Below are positions 15,741-23,514 of a DNA stretch of 35,174 bases, one piece after another. Position numbers and translations under genes: made by a program. This stretch comes from CAZBJJ01 sp964492245 (GTDB lineage: Bacteria; Spirochaetota; Spirochaetia; Treponematales; Breznakiellaceae), in assembly GCA_964492245.1 (NCBI GenBank), contig CAZBJJ010000017.1:1-35174 (forward strand), in the 5' to 3' direction. The notes under the pieces were generated by a model. The model had not been told where the DNA came from and ran no database searches. It saw only the letters and a program-made list of their open reading frames with translations. Numbering within the stretch: position 1 is the stretch's first letter; every line of letters begins with the position of its first letter.

Positions 15741-16991
15741 ATGGAATATATCCATGTAAAAGGGAGCCTTTGCGCTCCAAAGGGATTTAGCGCGGCGGGA
15801 ATACACTGTGGTATTCGCAAAAACAAAGCCCGCAAAGACCTTGCGCTGGTATTTTCGCAGACACCGGCCAATGCTGCAGCGGTGTATACCTCGAACCGGG
15901 TGCAGGCAGCCAGTATTTTAGCAACCAAGGCGCGCATGGCTGGAAAGGAGCCGACACTGCGAGCGATTATTGCAAACTCGGGCAATGCAAATGCCTGTAC
16001 CGGGGCAGAGGGCTTGGCGACCGCCAATGCAATGGCCGACCTCCTAGCAGAGCAGTTGAATCTATCTGGGCGGGAGGTTGCGGTTATGTCCACGGGCGTA
16101 ATTGGTCTTCCCCTGCCCTTACAGCCAATTAAAAATGCTCTGCCTCAATTAATTGATGCCCTGGATTCGGGCGCCCAGGGGGCCCAAGACGCCCTTGCGG
16201 CAATTATGACCACCGATACCCGCGAAAAAGACCTAGCTATTCAATTTAACATTGATGGCCATACCGGCAGCATTGGGGCCATTGTAAAGGGTTCGGGCAT
16301 GATACAGCCAAGCATGGGCACTATGTTGGCAATTATTACCACCGACTTTGCGCTGAGTTCGCCGGCCCTGCAGCAGGCCCTAAACCAGGCAGTGCGCCGG
16401 AGCTTTAATCGGGTGAGCGTTGATGGGGATACCAGCACCAACGACTGCGCCATTGTCATGGCGAATGGCCAAGCGGGAAATGTGCCGATAGAGCTAACAG
16501 ATGCCCAGTTCCCCCTTTTCCAAGAAGCTCTTAGCTATGTCTGCGTGGAACTGGCAAAAAAAATGGCCCGCGACGGCGAGGGGGCCACAAAACTTTTAAC
16601 CTGTACGGTGCAGGGGGCAGGCAGCGAGGAGGGCGCAGAAAAACTGGCAAAGGCGGTCATTGCCTCGAGTTTGGTTAAGACGGCCATGTTTGGGGCCGAT
16701 GCCAATTGGGGGCGAATTCTCTGCGCCCTGGGCTATGCGGGAGTAGATTTTGATGCCTCTACGGCAAATATCAGCTTTATAAGCAGGGCCGGCGAAATAT
16801 TGCTCTGCCAGAGCGGTGAAGCGATAGACTTCGACGAGGGTCTGGCAAAAAAAATACTTCTGGAAGAAGAGGTGGAAATTCTTATTGCTCTGGAACAGAA
16901 CAACTGCCCCCTGGGGCCCTACACTCTTTCGGCCTGGGGCTGCGATCTGAGCTACGAGTATGTAAAGATAAACGGAGATTATAGGTCCTGA
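15741..16991 (+). CDS. argJ: glutamate N-acetyltransferase / amino-acid acetyltransferase
   Basis: Recycles the acetyl group from N-acetylornithine to glutamate; some members also make N-acetylglutamate from acetyl-CoA. The 416-residue precursor has the family blocks IIANSGNANACTG (about 77-88), MSTGVIG (about 116-122) and KGSGMIQPSMGTML (about 183-196). Self-cleavage is expected before T194, which becomes the nucleophile. The residue before it is glycine, where most homologues have alanine. C11 and C23 near the start are not the classic pattern of any processing site. A GGGGAG-like ribosome site precedes the ATG. First gene of argJ-argB-argD. Whether it is mono- or bifunctional cannot be told from sequence alone. 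Confidence 0.95.
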   Translation: MEYIHVKGSLCAPKGFSAAGIHCGIRKNKARKDLALVFSQTPANAAAVYTSNRVQAASILATKARMAGKEPTLRAIIANSGNANACTGAEGLATANAMADLLAEQLNLSGREVAVMSTGVIGLPLPLQPIKNALPQLIDALDSGAQGAQDALAAIMTTDTREKDLAIQFNIDGHTGSIGAIVKGSGMIQPSMGTMLAIITTDFALSSPALQQALNQAVRRSFNRVSVDGDTSTNDCAIVMANGQAGNVPIELTDAQFPLFQEALSYVCVELAKKMARDGEGATKLLTCTVQGAGSEEGAEKLAKAVIASSLVKTAMFGADANWGRILCALGYAGVDFDASTANISFISRAGEILLCQSGEAIDFDEGLAKKILLEEEVEILIALEQNNCPLGPYTLSAWGCDLSYEYVKINGDYRS

Positions 16992-17012
16992 ATAGGACAA
17001 TAGGGGAGGACG

Positions 17013-17897
17013 ATGGTAGACAATATTACAAATATGGAGCGGGCAGAGGTCTTAATTAAGGCCCTTCCCTATATTCAAGAATTTATGGGCAAGACCATCG
17101 TGGTAAAATACGGTGGCAATGCCATGATAAACGAGGAGCTCAAAGCGGCTGTTATACAGGACCTTGTGCTTATGAGCTGCGTCGGCATAAATACCGTCTT
17201 GGTACACGGCGGGGGGCCGGAAATCGAGGCAATGCTGCGGCGTTTAAACATAGAAAGCCGCTTTATAGGGGGCCTGCGCTATACCGATGCCCAGACCATC
17301 GAGGTTGTGCAGATGGTCCTTTGCGGAAAATTGAACAAAGACATTGTCTCGCTCATTGGCAATGCAGGTGGCAAGGCCCTGGGCCTCTGTGGCCTGGATG
17401 GGGGCCTTTTGCGGGCGGTGCGCCTTAAAACTGGAGGCGAGGATTTGGGTTTTGTCGGCGAAATAAGCTCGGTAGACCCCGCCCCCTTGCTCAATGCCCT
17501 TGGCGATGGCTATATTCCGGTTGTCTCTACCCTTGCCCAGGGCACGGGCAACGACGAGGGCATCACCTTTAATATTAACGCCGACACCGCGGCCGCAAAA
17601 ATTGCCGCTGCCCTAGGGGCAGAAAAGCTTATTCTAATGACCGACGTTGCAGGCCTTTTGCGCGATGTAAACGACAGCTCTTCTTTAATTAAACGCGCCA
17701 ACCTAGAAAGCTTAGACGAGCTTGTCCAGGAGGGAGCTATCAATAAAGGCATGATTCCCAAGGTGGACTGCTGTAAGACTGCCATCCAAGGCGGGGTGCG
17801 GCGGGCGCATATCATTGATGGGCGGGTGCCGCATTCAATTTTAGTGGAGCTATTTACCGACGAAGGGGTGGGCACTATGATTGGCAGGGAGGTCTGA
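17013..17897 (+). CDS. argB: acetylglutamate kinase
   Basis: Phosphorylates N-acetylglutamate in arginine synthesis. The 294-residue amino-acid kinase has VVKYGGNAM (about 30-38), VHGGGPEI (about 65-72) and the C-terminal NKGMIPKV block. An N-terminal helix (residues about 5-25) precedes the kinase core; in the family this extension goes with hexameric, arginine-inhibited enzymes, so feedback control is plausible. GGGGAGG lies before the ATG. It follows argJ by 21 bases and its stop is one base before the argD start. Confidence 0.95.
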   Translation: MVDNITNMERAEVLIKALPYIQEFMGKTIVVKYGGNAMINEELKAAVIQDLVLMSCVGINTVLVHGGGPEIEAMLRRLNIESRFIGGLRYTDAQTIEVVQMVLCGKLNKDIVSLIGNAGGKALGLCGLDGGLLRAVRLKTGGEDLGFVGEISSVDPAPLLNALGDGYIPVVSTLAQGTGNDEGITFNINADTAAAKIAAALGAEKLILMTDVAGLLRDVNDSSSLIKRANLESLDELVQEGAINKGMIPKVDCCKTAIQGGVRRAHIIDGRVPHSILVELFTDEGVGTMIGREV

Positions 17898-17898
17898 T

Positions 17899-19068
17899 AT
17901 GGCTAAGGAATTTATGAACACCTATACCCGCATTCCGGTAGAGTTAAGCCGGGGAAGGGGGCTGCGCCTGTATGCCAGCGACGGCAAGGAGTATTTAGAC
18001 TTTGGCGGTGGCATTGCTGTCTCTGCCCTGGGCCACAGCCACCCCGATTTGGTAAGGGCAATTGCCGAACAGGCGGAAAAACTTATCCACACTTCGAATT
18101 ATTACACCAGCGATACCGCCAATAGTTTTGCACAGGACTTGGTGACCGCCTGTGCACCGGTGGGCATGGAAAAGGTCTTTCTGTCCAATTCGGGAGCCGA
18201 GGCAAACGAGGCCCTTATTAAAATTGCCCGAAAATATTCGCAGGACAAATACGGTCTGGGCCGACACCGCATAATTACCCTTAAAGGTTCCTTTCATGGG
18301 CGAACCCTTGCCACCCTCGCCGCCACCGGCCAGGACAAGTTCCATCAGAATTTTGGACCCTTTCCCGAGGGCTTTATTTATATTGAAAGTGGCGATATTG
18401 CCGCCTTGCAGCGGGCATTCGACGGCACTGTTTGCGCTGTTTTATTAGAGCCTATCCAGGGCGAAAGTGGGGTACGCCCTTTAAGCGAGGCCTTTGTCCG
18501 CGAGGCAGCTCGGCTCTGTGCGCAGGAGGATGTGCTCTTGGCCTTCGACGAAATACAGACGGGCATTGGCAGAACGGGGAGTTTTTTGGCCTGCGAACGC
18601 TTTGGCGTAGAGGTAGACCTTATAAGTCTGGCCAAGGGCCTGGCTGGCGGCGTGCCCATTGGGGCGGTTTTAGCCAGTTCTCGCTGTGCCAATGTCCTGC
18701 AACCGGGCGACCACGGCTCCACCTTTGGCGGAAACCCCCTTGCCGCAGCGGCGGGGCGGGTCGTTCTGAACACCGTAAAATCTGCGGCCTTTATGCAGGA
18801 GGTCCAGCGCAAAGGCGAGCTTATGCGCCAGCTCATTCTGGATTGGAAGCTCCCCTGCATACAGGAAATTCGCAATCAGGGCCTGATGATCGGGGTAGAT
18901 ATAACACAAAAGGCCTGGGACATCGCCCTTGCGGCCAGCAAAAAGGGCCTGCTTATTTTGACTGCCGGCCCACATACCCTGCGTTTTGTGCCCCCTCTTA
19001 TAATTGGCGACGAGGAAATTCGCGAGGGCCTGGCCATATTGCAGTCAATTTTAAAGGAAGGCGAGTAG
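17899..19068 (+). CDS. argD: acetylornithine aminotransferase
   Basis: PLP-dependent class III aminotransferase converting N-acetylglutamate semialdehyde to N-acetylornithine. It is 389 residues long. SNSGAEANEALIKIAR (about 96-111) is present, as are the PLP-contacting FDEIQTGIGRTG and the Schiff-base lysine K246 in SLAKGLAGG. A TTG-initiated extension to 17881 is possible, but GGGAGG (17887-17892) sits 6 nt before the ATG at 17899, which is used. It is the last gene of the arginine run. The enzyme often doubles as succinyl-DAP aminotransferase, but that role is not needed here because DapL is encoded downstream. ArgC, the step between ArgB and ArgD, is not in the window. Confidence 0.94.
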   Translation: MAKEFMNTYTRIPVELSRGRGLRLYASDGKEYLDFGGGIAVSALGHSHPDLVRAIAEQAEKLIHTSNYYTSDTANSFAQDLVTACAPVGMEKVFLSNSGAEANEALIKIARKYSQDKYGLGRHRIITLKGSFHGRTLATLAATGQDKFHQNFGPFPEGFIYIESGDIAALQRAFDGTVCAVLLEPIQGESGVRPLSEAFVREAARLCAQEDVLLAFDEIQTGIGRTGSFLACERFGVEVDLISLAKGLAGGVPIGAVLASSRCANVLQPGDHGSTFGGNPLAAAAGRVVLNTVKSAAFMQEVQRKGELMRQLILDWKLPCIQEIRNQGLMIGVDITQKAWDIALAASKKGLLILTAGPHTLRFVPPLIIGDEEIREGLAILQSILKEGE

Positions 19069-19110
19069 GGCTATTGGGAAAGCTATATTTTTTATAATGA
19101 AAAATTTCAT

Positions 19111-19166
19111 ACAGTACACAAAAGTATACAGTTTTAGACCCTGCTAAAACTCAGTATATATACTGA
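19111..19166. promoter_or_regulatory. dyads upstream of the sigma-54 promoter, candidate enhancer
   Basis: Three dyads lie in tandem: an imperfect GTAYAC-type dyad at 19111-19132, a perfect 7-bp stem GTTTTAG/CTAAAAC (19131-19137, 19144-19150), and a perfect 16-bp palindrome at 19151-19166 (TCAGTATATATACTGA). The palindrome centre is about 90 bp before the expected start, the usual distance of enhancer-binding activator sites. One dyad might instead end the argD transcript. Confidence 0.45.
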
Positions 19167-19223
19167 TGGCTGTAAGTCTTTATTAGGTATCAAAATAATT
19201 ATATTTTGATGGAATTTTCAGTC

Positions 19224-19240
19224 TTGGCACGGTATTTGCT
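19224..19240 (+). promoter_or_regulatory. sigma-54 (RpoN) -24/-12 promoter
   Basis: TTGGCAC-GGTAT-TTGCT matches the sigma-54 consensus YTGGCAC-N5-TTGCW at every conserved base. The GG at 19226-19227 and GC at 19238-19239 are 12 bp apart, as required. Predicted transcription start is near 19251, giving a leader of about 32 nt that contains AAGGAG (19271-19276) before the sigma-factor ATG. Confidence 0.85.
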
Positions 19241-19282
19241 AGTATATAGTTGCTGCATAAGGAGCAGTAAAAGGAGCTATGT

Positions 19283-20125
19283 ATGGCAAATAGGCAGATG
19301 GATATTGAAAGCACCGAAATATTAAAGACATATTTTTTACAAATTAAAAATTATAAGCTTTTAAATTTTGATGAAGAACTGGCACTTTCTAAGCGCATTC
19401 AATCTGGCGATGCAGTGGCACGCCAGCGCTTAATCGAGGCCAATTTGCGCCTTGTGGTTAAAATTGCCAAGGCCTATACGAACGCGGATATTGGTCTTTT
19501 AGATTTAATTCAGGAAGGAAATATAGGGCTTATTACCGCTGTTGAAAAATATGATTATCGGAAAAAAGTGCGCTTTTCCACCTACGCAAATTGGTGGATA
19601 AAACAGGCCATTACCCGGGCCCTTGCAAATAAGCGGCGGGCCATTCGGCTGCCGCATCGCAAGGAGGAGGCGCTTAGAAAAATCCAGCATTCCTGGAATC
19701 ATTTGAACCAGACTTCCTCGGGCAACCCTAAGGCCGAAGATGTTGCCAAAAACCTGGGTATGCCCATTGAAGAAGTGGATGAGCTTATGAATTATGCCTG
19801 GGACCCCATTTCTCTCGATGCCGAGACTGGCGAAGATTCTTTAACCGTAATGGATCTCTGCGAGGATCTTACCTATAGCCCCGAAGCCGAGCTTATCGAT
19901 AGCTTTGTGCGCCAGGACACTCTGCGGGTTCTGGCTAAATTGCTAGATCGGGAGCGGCGAATATTGATGTATCGCTATCAATTTATGAATGGCGAGGCCT
20001 GGACCTTAAAACGCATTGGCGATGAGCTGGGTATTTCGCCAGAGACGGTGCGTCAAATCGAAATGCGCGCTATAAAAAAACTGCGGGTGTATGCAGAGCC
20101 ATTGCGCGATTATATTGCAGTTTAA
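19283..20125 (+). CDS. RNA polymerase sigma factor, sigma-70 family group 2 (RpoS/RpoD-like)
   Basis: Directs RNA polymerase to a promoter subset. At 280 residues it lacks region 1.1 and so is not the primary RpoD. Visible parts are region 1.2 (about 8-40), region 2 with NLRLVVKIAKAY, the RNAP-contacting DLIQEGNIGL and the -10-reading YANWWIKQAITRAL (about 105-118), region 3 (about 130-190), and region 4 with the HTH WTLKRIGDELGISPETVRQIE (about 245-265). Length and layout resemble Borrelia RpoS (about 267 residues), but orthology is not established. A sigma-54 promoter lies directly upstream, which suggests a sigma cascade. AAGGAG supports the start. No anti-sigma gene is adjacent. Confidence 0.9.
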   Translation: MANRQMDIESTEILKTYFLQIKNYKLLNFDEELALSKRIQSGDAVARQRLIEANLRLVVKIAKAYTNADIGLLDLIQEGNIGLITAVEKYDYRKKVRFSTYANWWIKQAITRALANKRRAIRLPHRKEEALRKIQHSWNHLNQTSSGNPKAEDVAKNLGMPIEEVDELMNYAWDPISLDAETGEDSLTVMDLCEDLTYSPEAELIDSFVRQDTLRVLAKLLDRERRILMYRYQFMNGEAWTLKRIGDELGISPETVRQIEMRAIKKLRVYAEPLRDYIAV

Positions 20126-20159
20126 AAATGATGGCTAAATAGCTATGTAAAATAGTTGG

Positions 20160-20221
20160 CCCCTGCGTTGACCTTTGTGTGGCGCAGGGGCCCCTGCGTT
20201 GACCTTTATGTGGCGCAGGGG
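20160..20221 (+). repeat. tandem 31-bp hairpin repeat, two copies
   Basis: Units 20160-20190 and 20191-20221 are head-to-tail and differ at one base. Each begins CCCCTGCG and ends CGCAGGGG, a perfect 8-bp stem with a 15-nt loop containing TTGACC. The block lies between the sigma gene and the deacetylase. Thirty-one is not a multiple of three, so it is unlikely to be coding. The second copy supplies the -35 box for the next gene. There is no T-tract, so it is not a standard terminator. Confidence 0.8.
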
Positions 20222-20227
20222 TATTCT
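20199..20227 (+). promoter_or_regulatory. candidate promoter inside the second hairpin repeat
   Basis: TTGACC (20199-20204), 17-bp spacer, TATTCT (20222-20227). The expected start coincides with the GTG at 20234, and no Shine-Dalgarno is present. The first repeat copy has the same TTGACC at 20168-20173 but no -10 box at the right distance. Confidence 0.5.
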
Positions 20228-20233
20228 TTTATT

Positions 20234-21343
20234 GTGAGATTTGACAAAAAAAAAATAAAACCTAAACAGCGTAAAACTGCCACTAAAAAACGCTCGCGAA
20301 AGCCCGGCACAGACGATGTGTTTCGGGCTGTTTTAATTACCGCGATTTTTTTGTTCAGTAGTATTATTGTAGCTATTTTAGTGCAACAGGGCAGGCAGCC
20401 TAGTTTGACCGATGGCGGTCCAGATTCGAAGGAGGATGCGGTAGCTGTAAACGAGGCGATAGAGCCCGCCGTACCGGCGGCTCTGCCGGCGGCAGAGCCG
20501 CCGGTCCCGTCTGTGGGGCCCGCAAAACCGGCAGAGCCAGTCAGGCCACCTGCAGAACAGAAAAAAACCGTACCGCCAAAAACGCCACCAACTAGCTTGG
20601 TGCCACCAACTAGCTTGGTGCCCCAGAAAGAGAGACCGAAAATTCCGCGGCCGCGAGGGGGCCAGGGAGAATTGCTCTTTGTAATCGACGATTGCGGCAA
20701 CAATTTAAGGGAGCTCGAAAAATTCCTAAGTCACCCAGGGCAACTGACCCTTGCGGTTTTACCCGGTTTGCCCTACTCTCGGGAGGCCGCCCGCCTTATT
20801 CGGGCCGCCGGCAAGGAAGTAATTCTGCATCAGCCTATGGAAGCTCTGGGCGGCCAAAACCCCGGTCCCGGTGCAATTTACAGCGATATGAGCGAGGAAG
20901 AAATTCGAAGCCAATTACAGAAAAATTTTGAGGAAATCGGGCCCGCCATCGGTTTAAATAACCATCAGGGCTCTAAGATTACCGAAAATCGACGCATAAT
21001 GGACATAGTGCTCGCCTTTTGCCAGGAAGAGGGCTATTTTTTTCTGGATTCACGGACAACATCTGGCACAGTGGTGTCAGAATTAGCGCAGGAAAGAGGT
21101 ATGGAAATATTGGAAAGAGATATTTTTTTAGATAACGAGTCCACGCGGACGGGAATATTTACGGCCTTAGACAAGGGCCTTGTCGGGGCAGAAAAAAAAG
21201 GGATAGCGGTAATGATTGGCCACGCCTGGTCCAGTGAACTGGCCGATGTGCTGCACGAAATGTACCCAGAGTTTGTCGAAGCTGGCTGGAGCCTTTCGAG
21301 CATTGCGCGCCTAATGATGGGTAAAACACTGGACTTAGACTGA
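20234..21343 (+). CDS. membrane-anchored divergent polysaccharide deacetylase
   Basis: A 369-residue protein. A short, very basic cytoplasmic tail (KKKIKPKQRKTATKKRSRK) is followed by one transmembrane helix (about 32-50) and a Pro/Ala-rich spacer to about residue 155. The C-terminal divergent polysaccharide deacetylase domain (YibQ/DUF610 type) carries FVIDDCG, LTLAVLPGLPYS, EVILHQPMEALGG and GLNNHQGSKIT. These are typical family blocks, but the true substrate of the family is unknown. The open frame could begin at a TTG at 20156, but that would translate the hairpin repeats; GTG at 20234 is preferred. The stop overlaps the tsaD start (TGATG), so the two are coupled. Confidence 0.82.
   Translation: MRFDKKKIKPKQRKTATKKRSRKPGTDDVFRAVLITAIFLFSSIIVAILVQQGRQPSLTDGGPDSKEDAVAVNEAIEPAVPAALPAAEPPVPSVGPAKPAEPVRPPAEQKKTVPPKTPPTSLVPPTSLVPQKERPKIPRPRGGQGELLFVIDDCGNNLRELEKFLSHPGQLTLAVLPGLPYSREAARLIRAAGKEVILHQPMEALGGQNPGPGAIYSDMSEEEIRSQLQKNFEEIGPAIGLNNHQGSKITENRRIMDIVLAFCQEEGYFFLDSRTTSGTVVSELAQERGMEILERDIFLDNESTRTGIFTALDKGLVGAEKKGIAVMIGHAWSSELADVLHEMYPEFVEAGWSLSSIARLMMGKTLDLD
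20584..20619 (+). repeat. 18-bp tandem duplication in the deacetylase linker
   Basis: Two exact in-frame copies (20584-20601, 20602-20619) encode PPTSLV twice within the proline-rich spacer. Each copy contains the dyad CACCAA/TTGGTG. Probably a recent slippage event that only lengthens the spacer. Confidence 0.8.
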
Positions 21344-22359
21344 TGAAAATATTGGGAATTGAAAGCTCCTGCGACGAATGTGCCGCAGCCCTTGTGGAGA
21401 ATGGAAAGACGATTTTATCCTCGGTAGTGGCCACTCAAATTCCCTTTCATGCGGTGTATAAGGGCGTAGTGCCCGAAATAGCTAGTCGCATTCATACAGA
21501 GTGGATTGCCAAAGTGGTGCAGGAGAGCCTGGCAAAGGCAGATTTGGGGATGGAAGATATAGATGGCCTGGCTGTTGTCAATCGACCGGGCCTTATTGGT
21601 TCCCTCCTTGTAGGGCTGAACTTTGCAAAGGCCTTCTCTTGGGCGCGCGGCCTTCCCTATATAGCAGTAGACCATATGCTCGCCCACCTCTATGCAGCGC
21701 GCCTAGTGGAGGAGCTTGAATACCCCTATTTAGGGCTCCTTGTTTCTGGCGGGCACAGCATAATCTGCCTCGTTAAAGATTTTGATACTATTGATGTACT
21801 TGGGGCGAGTATCGACGATGCGGTGGGTGAGGCCTTCGATAAGGTGGCAAAACACTATGGTTTTGGCTATCCTGGAGGGCTGGTTATAGACAAACTGGCC
21901 GAAAAAGGCGACAGCGAGGTCTTTACCTTTTCGATGCCGAACCTGTACAAGGGCGACCATCGCTATGACCTCTCGTATTCAGGCCTTAAAAACGCTGTCT
22001 GTAATCATTTAGAAAAATACCGCACAAAAGAGGGGCCAGCGAGTGCCGAAAACATTGCAGCCTCTTTTCGGCGCACCGCAATAGATATTCTTTTGCGCGC
22101 CGTTATGCGCGCCGTCGAGGATACCGGTATTAAAACCCTGGTGGCCGGTGGCGGGGTGGCGGCAAACTCCCTTTTGCGGCGCCGTTTGGCCGAAAACCCG
22201 GACCTAAAAGTGGTATTTCCCCCCTTAGAGCTCTGTGGCGACAATGCCGCCATGGTGGCAGCCTTGGGCTACCACTACCTGGCAAGGGGGGAGCGCTCGC
22301 CCCTAGACGAGGTTGCCAGCGCCCGTGTAACGCGCTTTCGGCGCCAACTTGCCCGTTAG
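21343..22359 (+). CDS. tsaD: tRNA N6-threonylcarbamoyladenosine synthase subunit TsaD
   Basis: Transfers threonylcarbamoyl to A37 of ANN-decoding tRNAs, with TsaB/TsaE partners encoded elsewhere. The 338 residues start with GIESSCDECAAALV, followed by VPEIASRIH (about 43-51), metal histidines H111 and H115 in HMLAHLYA, VSGGHS and the C-terminal CGDNAAMVAALG. VPEIASRxH is a slight variant of the usual PELASRxH. The start overlaps the deacetylase stop by one base. It converges on the CE2 esterase gene with a single base between stop codons, and no terminator is visible there. Confidence 0.96.
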   Translation: MKILGIESSCDECAAALVENGKTILSSVVATQIPFHAVYKGVVPEIASRIHTEWIAKVVQESLAKADLGMEDIDGLAVVNRPGLIGSLLVGLNFAKAFSWARGLPYIAVDHMLAHLYAARLVEELEYPYLGLLVSGGHSIICLVKDFDTIDVLGASIDDAVGEAFDKVAKHYGFGYPGGLVIDKLAEKGDSEVFTFSMPNLYKGDHRYDLSYSGLKNAVCNHLEKYRTKEGPASAENIAASFRRTAIDILLRAVMRAVEDTGIKTLVAGGGVAANSLLRRRLAENPDLKVVFPPLELCGDNAAMVAALGYHYLARGERSPLDEVASARVTRFRRQLAR

Positions 22360-22360
22360 A

Positions 22361-23500
22361 CTATTTGCTAGGGACCAGGTCTTTTAAGCCATCAGTCTGT
22401 TTAAAAAATTGCACAAGCTCCTCTGCCATGTCGCGATGGGCGCTGACGCGAGGGTGGGTGTTACTGGAGCGAACGAAGTTGTAGCCGTATATGAGCTTGT
22501 CGTCGGCAAAGGCACTGCGTACCGCATCAACTGCCTGTGCTAGGGCTGGGTCGTTTTTGCCGTGGTACATGCCTCCCCGCAAAATGACAATTTTTGCCGT
22601 GGGCCAGGTTTTGCGCAGTTCTTGGATATATTTGATATAGATTTCTGTATATGCCTCGGGGAAGGGGTTGCCGTTTGCCTGTGAATAGGAGGCATCGTTT
22701 TCGCCAAAGTTTGTAAAGACTACATCGGGTGTCCAAGCTTTGAGGTCTGCCAAATTTCCACGGGCCATGGGTGCATAGCGGTTCCACACCTGGGGAGCGA
22801 AGATGGCGGTATTCCATCCGGTCACCATGCCCATGCCAGAAAGAGCAATGTTTTGCACATCGGCATTGACCATGCGACCAAAGATCATGCTGTAACTGTT
22901 GTTGGTATTGTGGGTGGCAAGGTCTTCCCACTGGTCTTCTGGGCCATCCTCGTTACAGGCGCCCACGGTGATTGAGTCGCCAAAGAAGATCAAGCGTGAA
23001 TGGTAGTTATACACTGGTCGGTGTACTTTGCCCTTTTTGCCGAGCACGATGCCCTTAAAACGCAGGGAGCCGGTACCGGCTTCATTGCGTTTAAGTATTT
23101 CAAGGCGATGGCGAGCCTTGCCAATGGGGGTGGTGAGTTTCCAGGCATTGGTGCCTTTTTGCAATTCGAGCAGGCCGCTTTGGCCATCAATGGTAATGTC
23201 GCAAAAGGTCTTGCCCGAGGCCAGTTCGAGGAGGAGGGTAAGTTCATCGCCCTCGAAATCGACGAGTATGCGCCCGCCCTGCCAATAAAGGCGCGGAGCT
23301 TCTGCCTTGCTCATGTCAAAACGCCCTTCGTAGGCAAAGGCAGGGTTGTCTGCCTTTATAGTGTACTTGTCAGTGTCGAGCAGGGGCGTGGCGACAAAGG
23401 TCAAGGGTGAGCTTGCCTCCTCTTGTTCAGCTGCCAGAATTGGCTGGGTGACCGTGAGCACACTCCCCAAAAGCATACAGACAGGAATTTTAGTATTCAT
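22361..23500 (-). CDS. exported SGNH acetyl esterase, CE2-like (acetylxylan esterase)
   Basis: Probably removes acetyl groups from xylan or related polysaccharides outside the cytoplasm. Of 379 residues, about 24 form a signal peptide ending ILAA. A beta-rich N-terminal domain (about 35-155) precedes an SGNH hydrolase domain: GDSITVG with nucleophile S176, the oxyanion-region GENDAS (N268) and HPRVSAHRDMA with likely catalytic H349. This two-domain order is the CE2 layout. GGGAG lies before the ATG, somewhat far at about 9 nt. It sits 7 kb from the xylanase cluster with which it may act. Substrate is inferred from family and neighbourhood. Confidence 0.8.
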   Translation of the reverse strand: MNTKIPVCMLLGSVLTVTQPILAAEQEEASSPLTFVATPLLDTDKYTIKADNPAFAYEGRFDMSKAEAPRLYWQGGRILVDFEGDELTLLLELASGKTFCDITIDGQSGLLELQKGTNAWKLTTPIGKARHRLEILKRNEAGTGSLRFKGIVLGKKGKVHRPVYNYHSRLIFFGDSITVGACNEDGPEDQWEDLATHNTNNSYSMIFGRMVNADVQNIALSGMGMVTGWNTAIFAPQVWNRYAPMARGNLADLKAWTPDVVFTNFGENDASYSQANGNPFPEAYTEIYIKYIQELRKTWPTAKIVILRGGMYHGKNDPALAQAVDAVRSAFADDKLIYGYNFVRSSNTHPRVSAHRDMAEELVQFFKQTDGLKDLVPSK

Positions 23501-23514
23501 CAGCTACTCTCCCA

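Noticed and set aside
20160..20221. Tandem hairpins as a CRISPR array or a standard terminator
   Set aside because: Copies are directly abutting with no spacer, and neither has a T-tract; promoter-linked repeat fits better.
20156..20233. TTG-initiated N-terminal extension of the deacetylase
   Set aside because: It would translate a 31-bp tandem repeat that is not a multiple of three and has no ribosome site; GTG at 20234 precedes a typical basic tail plus transmembrane helix.
22360..22390. Terminator between tsaD and the CE2 gene
   Set aside because: Only a 4-bp GACC/GGTC stem with a one-base loop; too weak to call.
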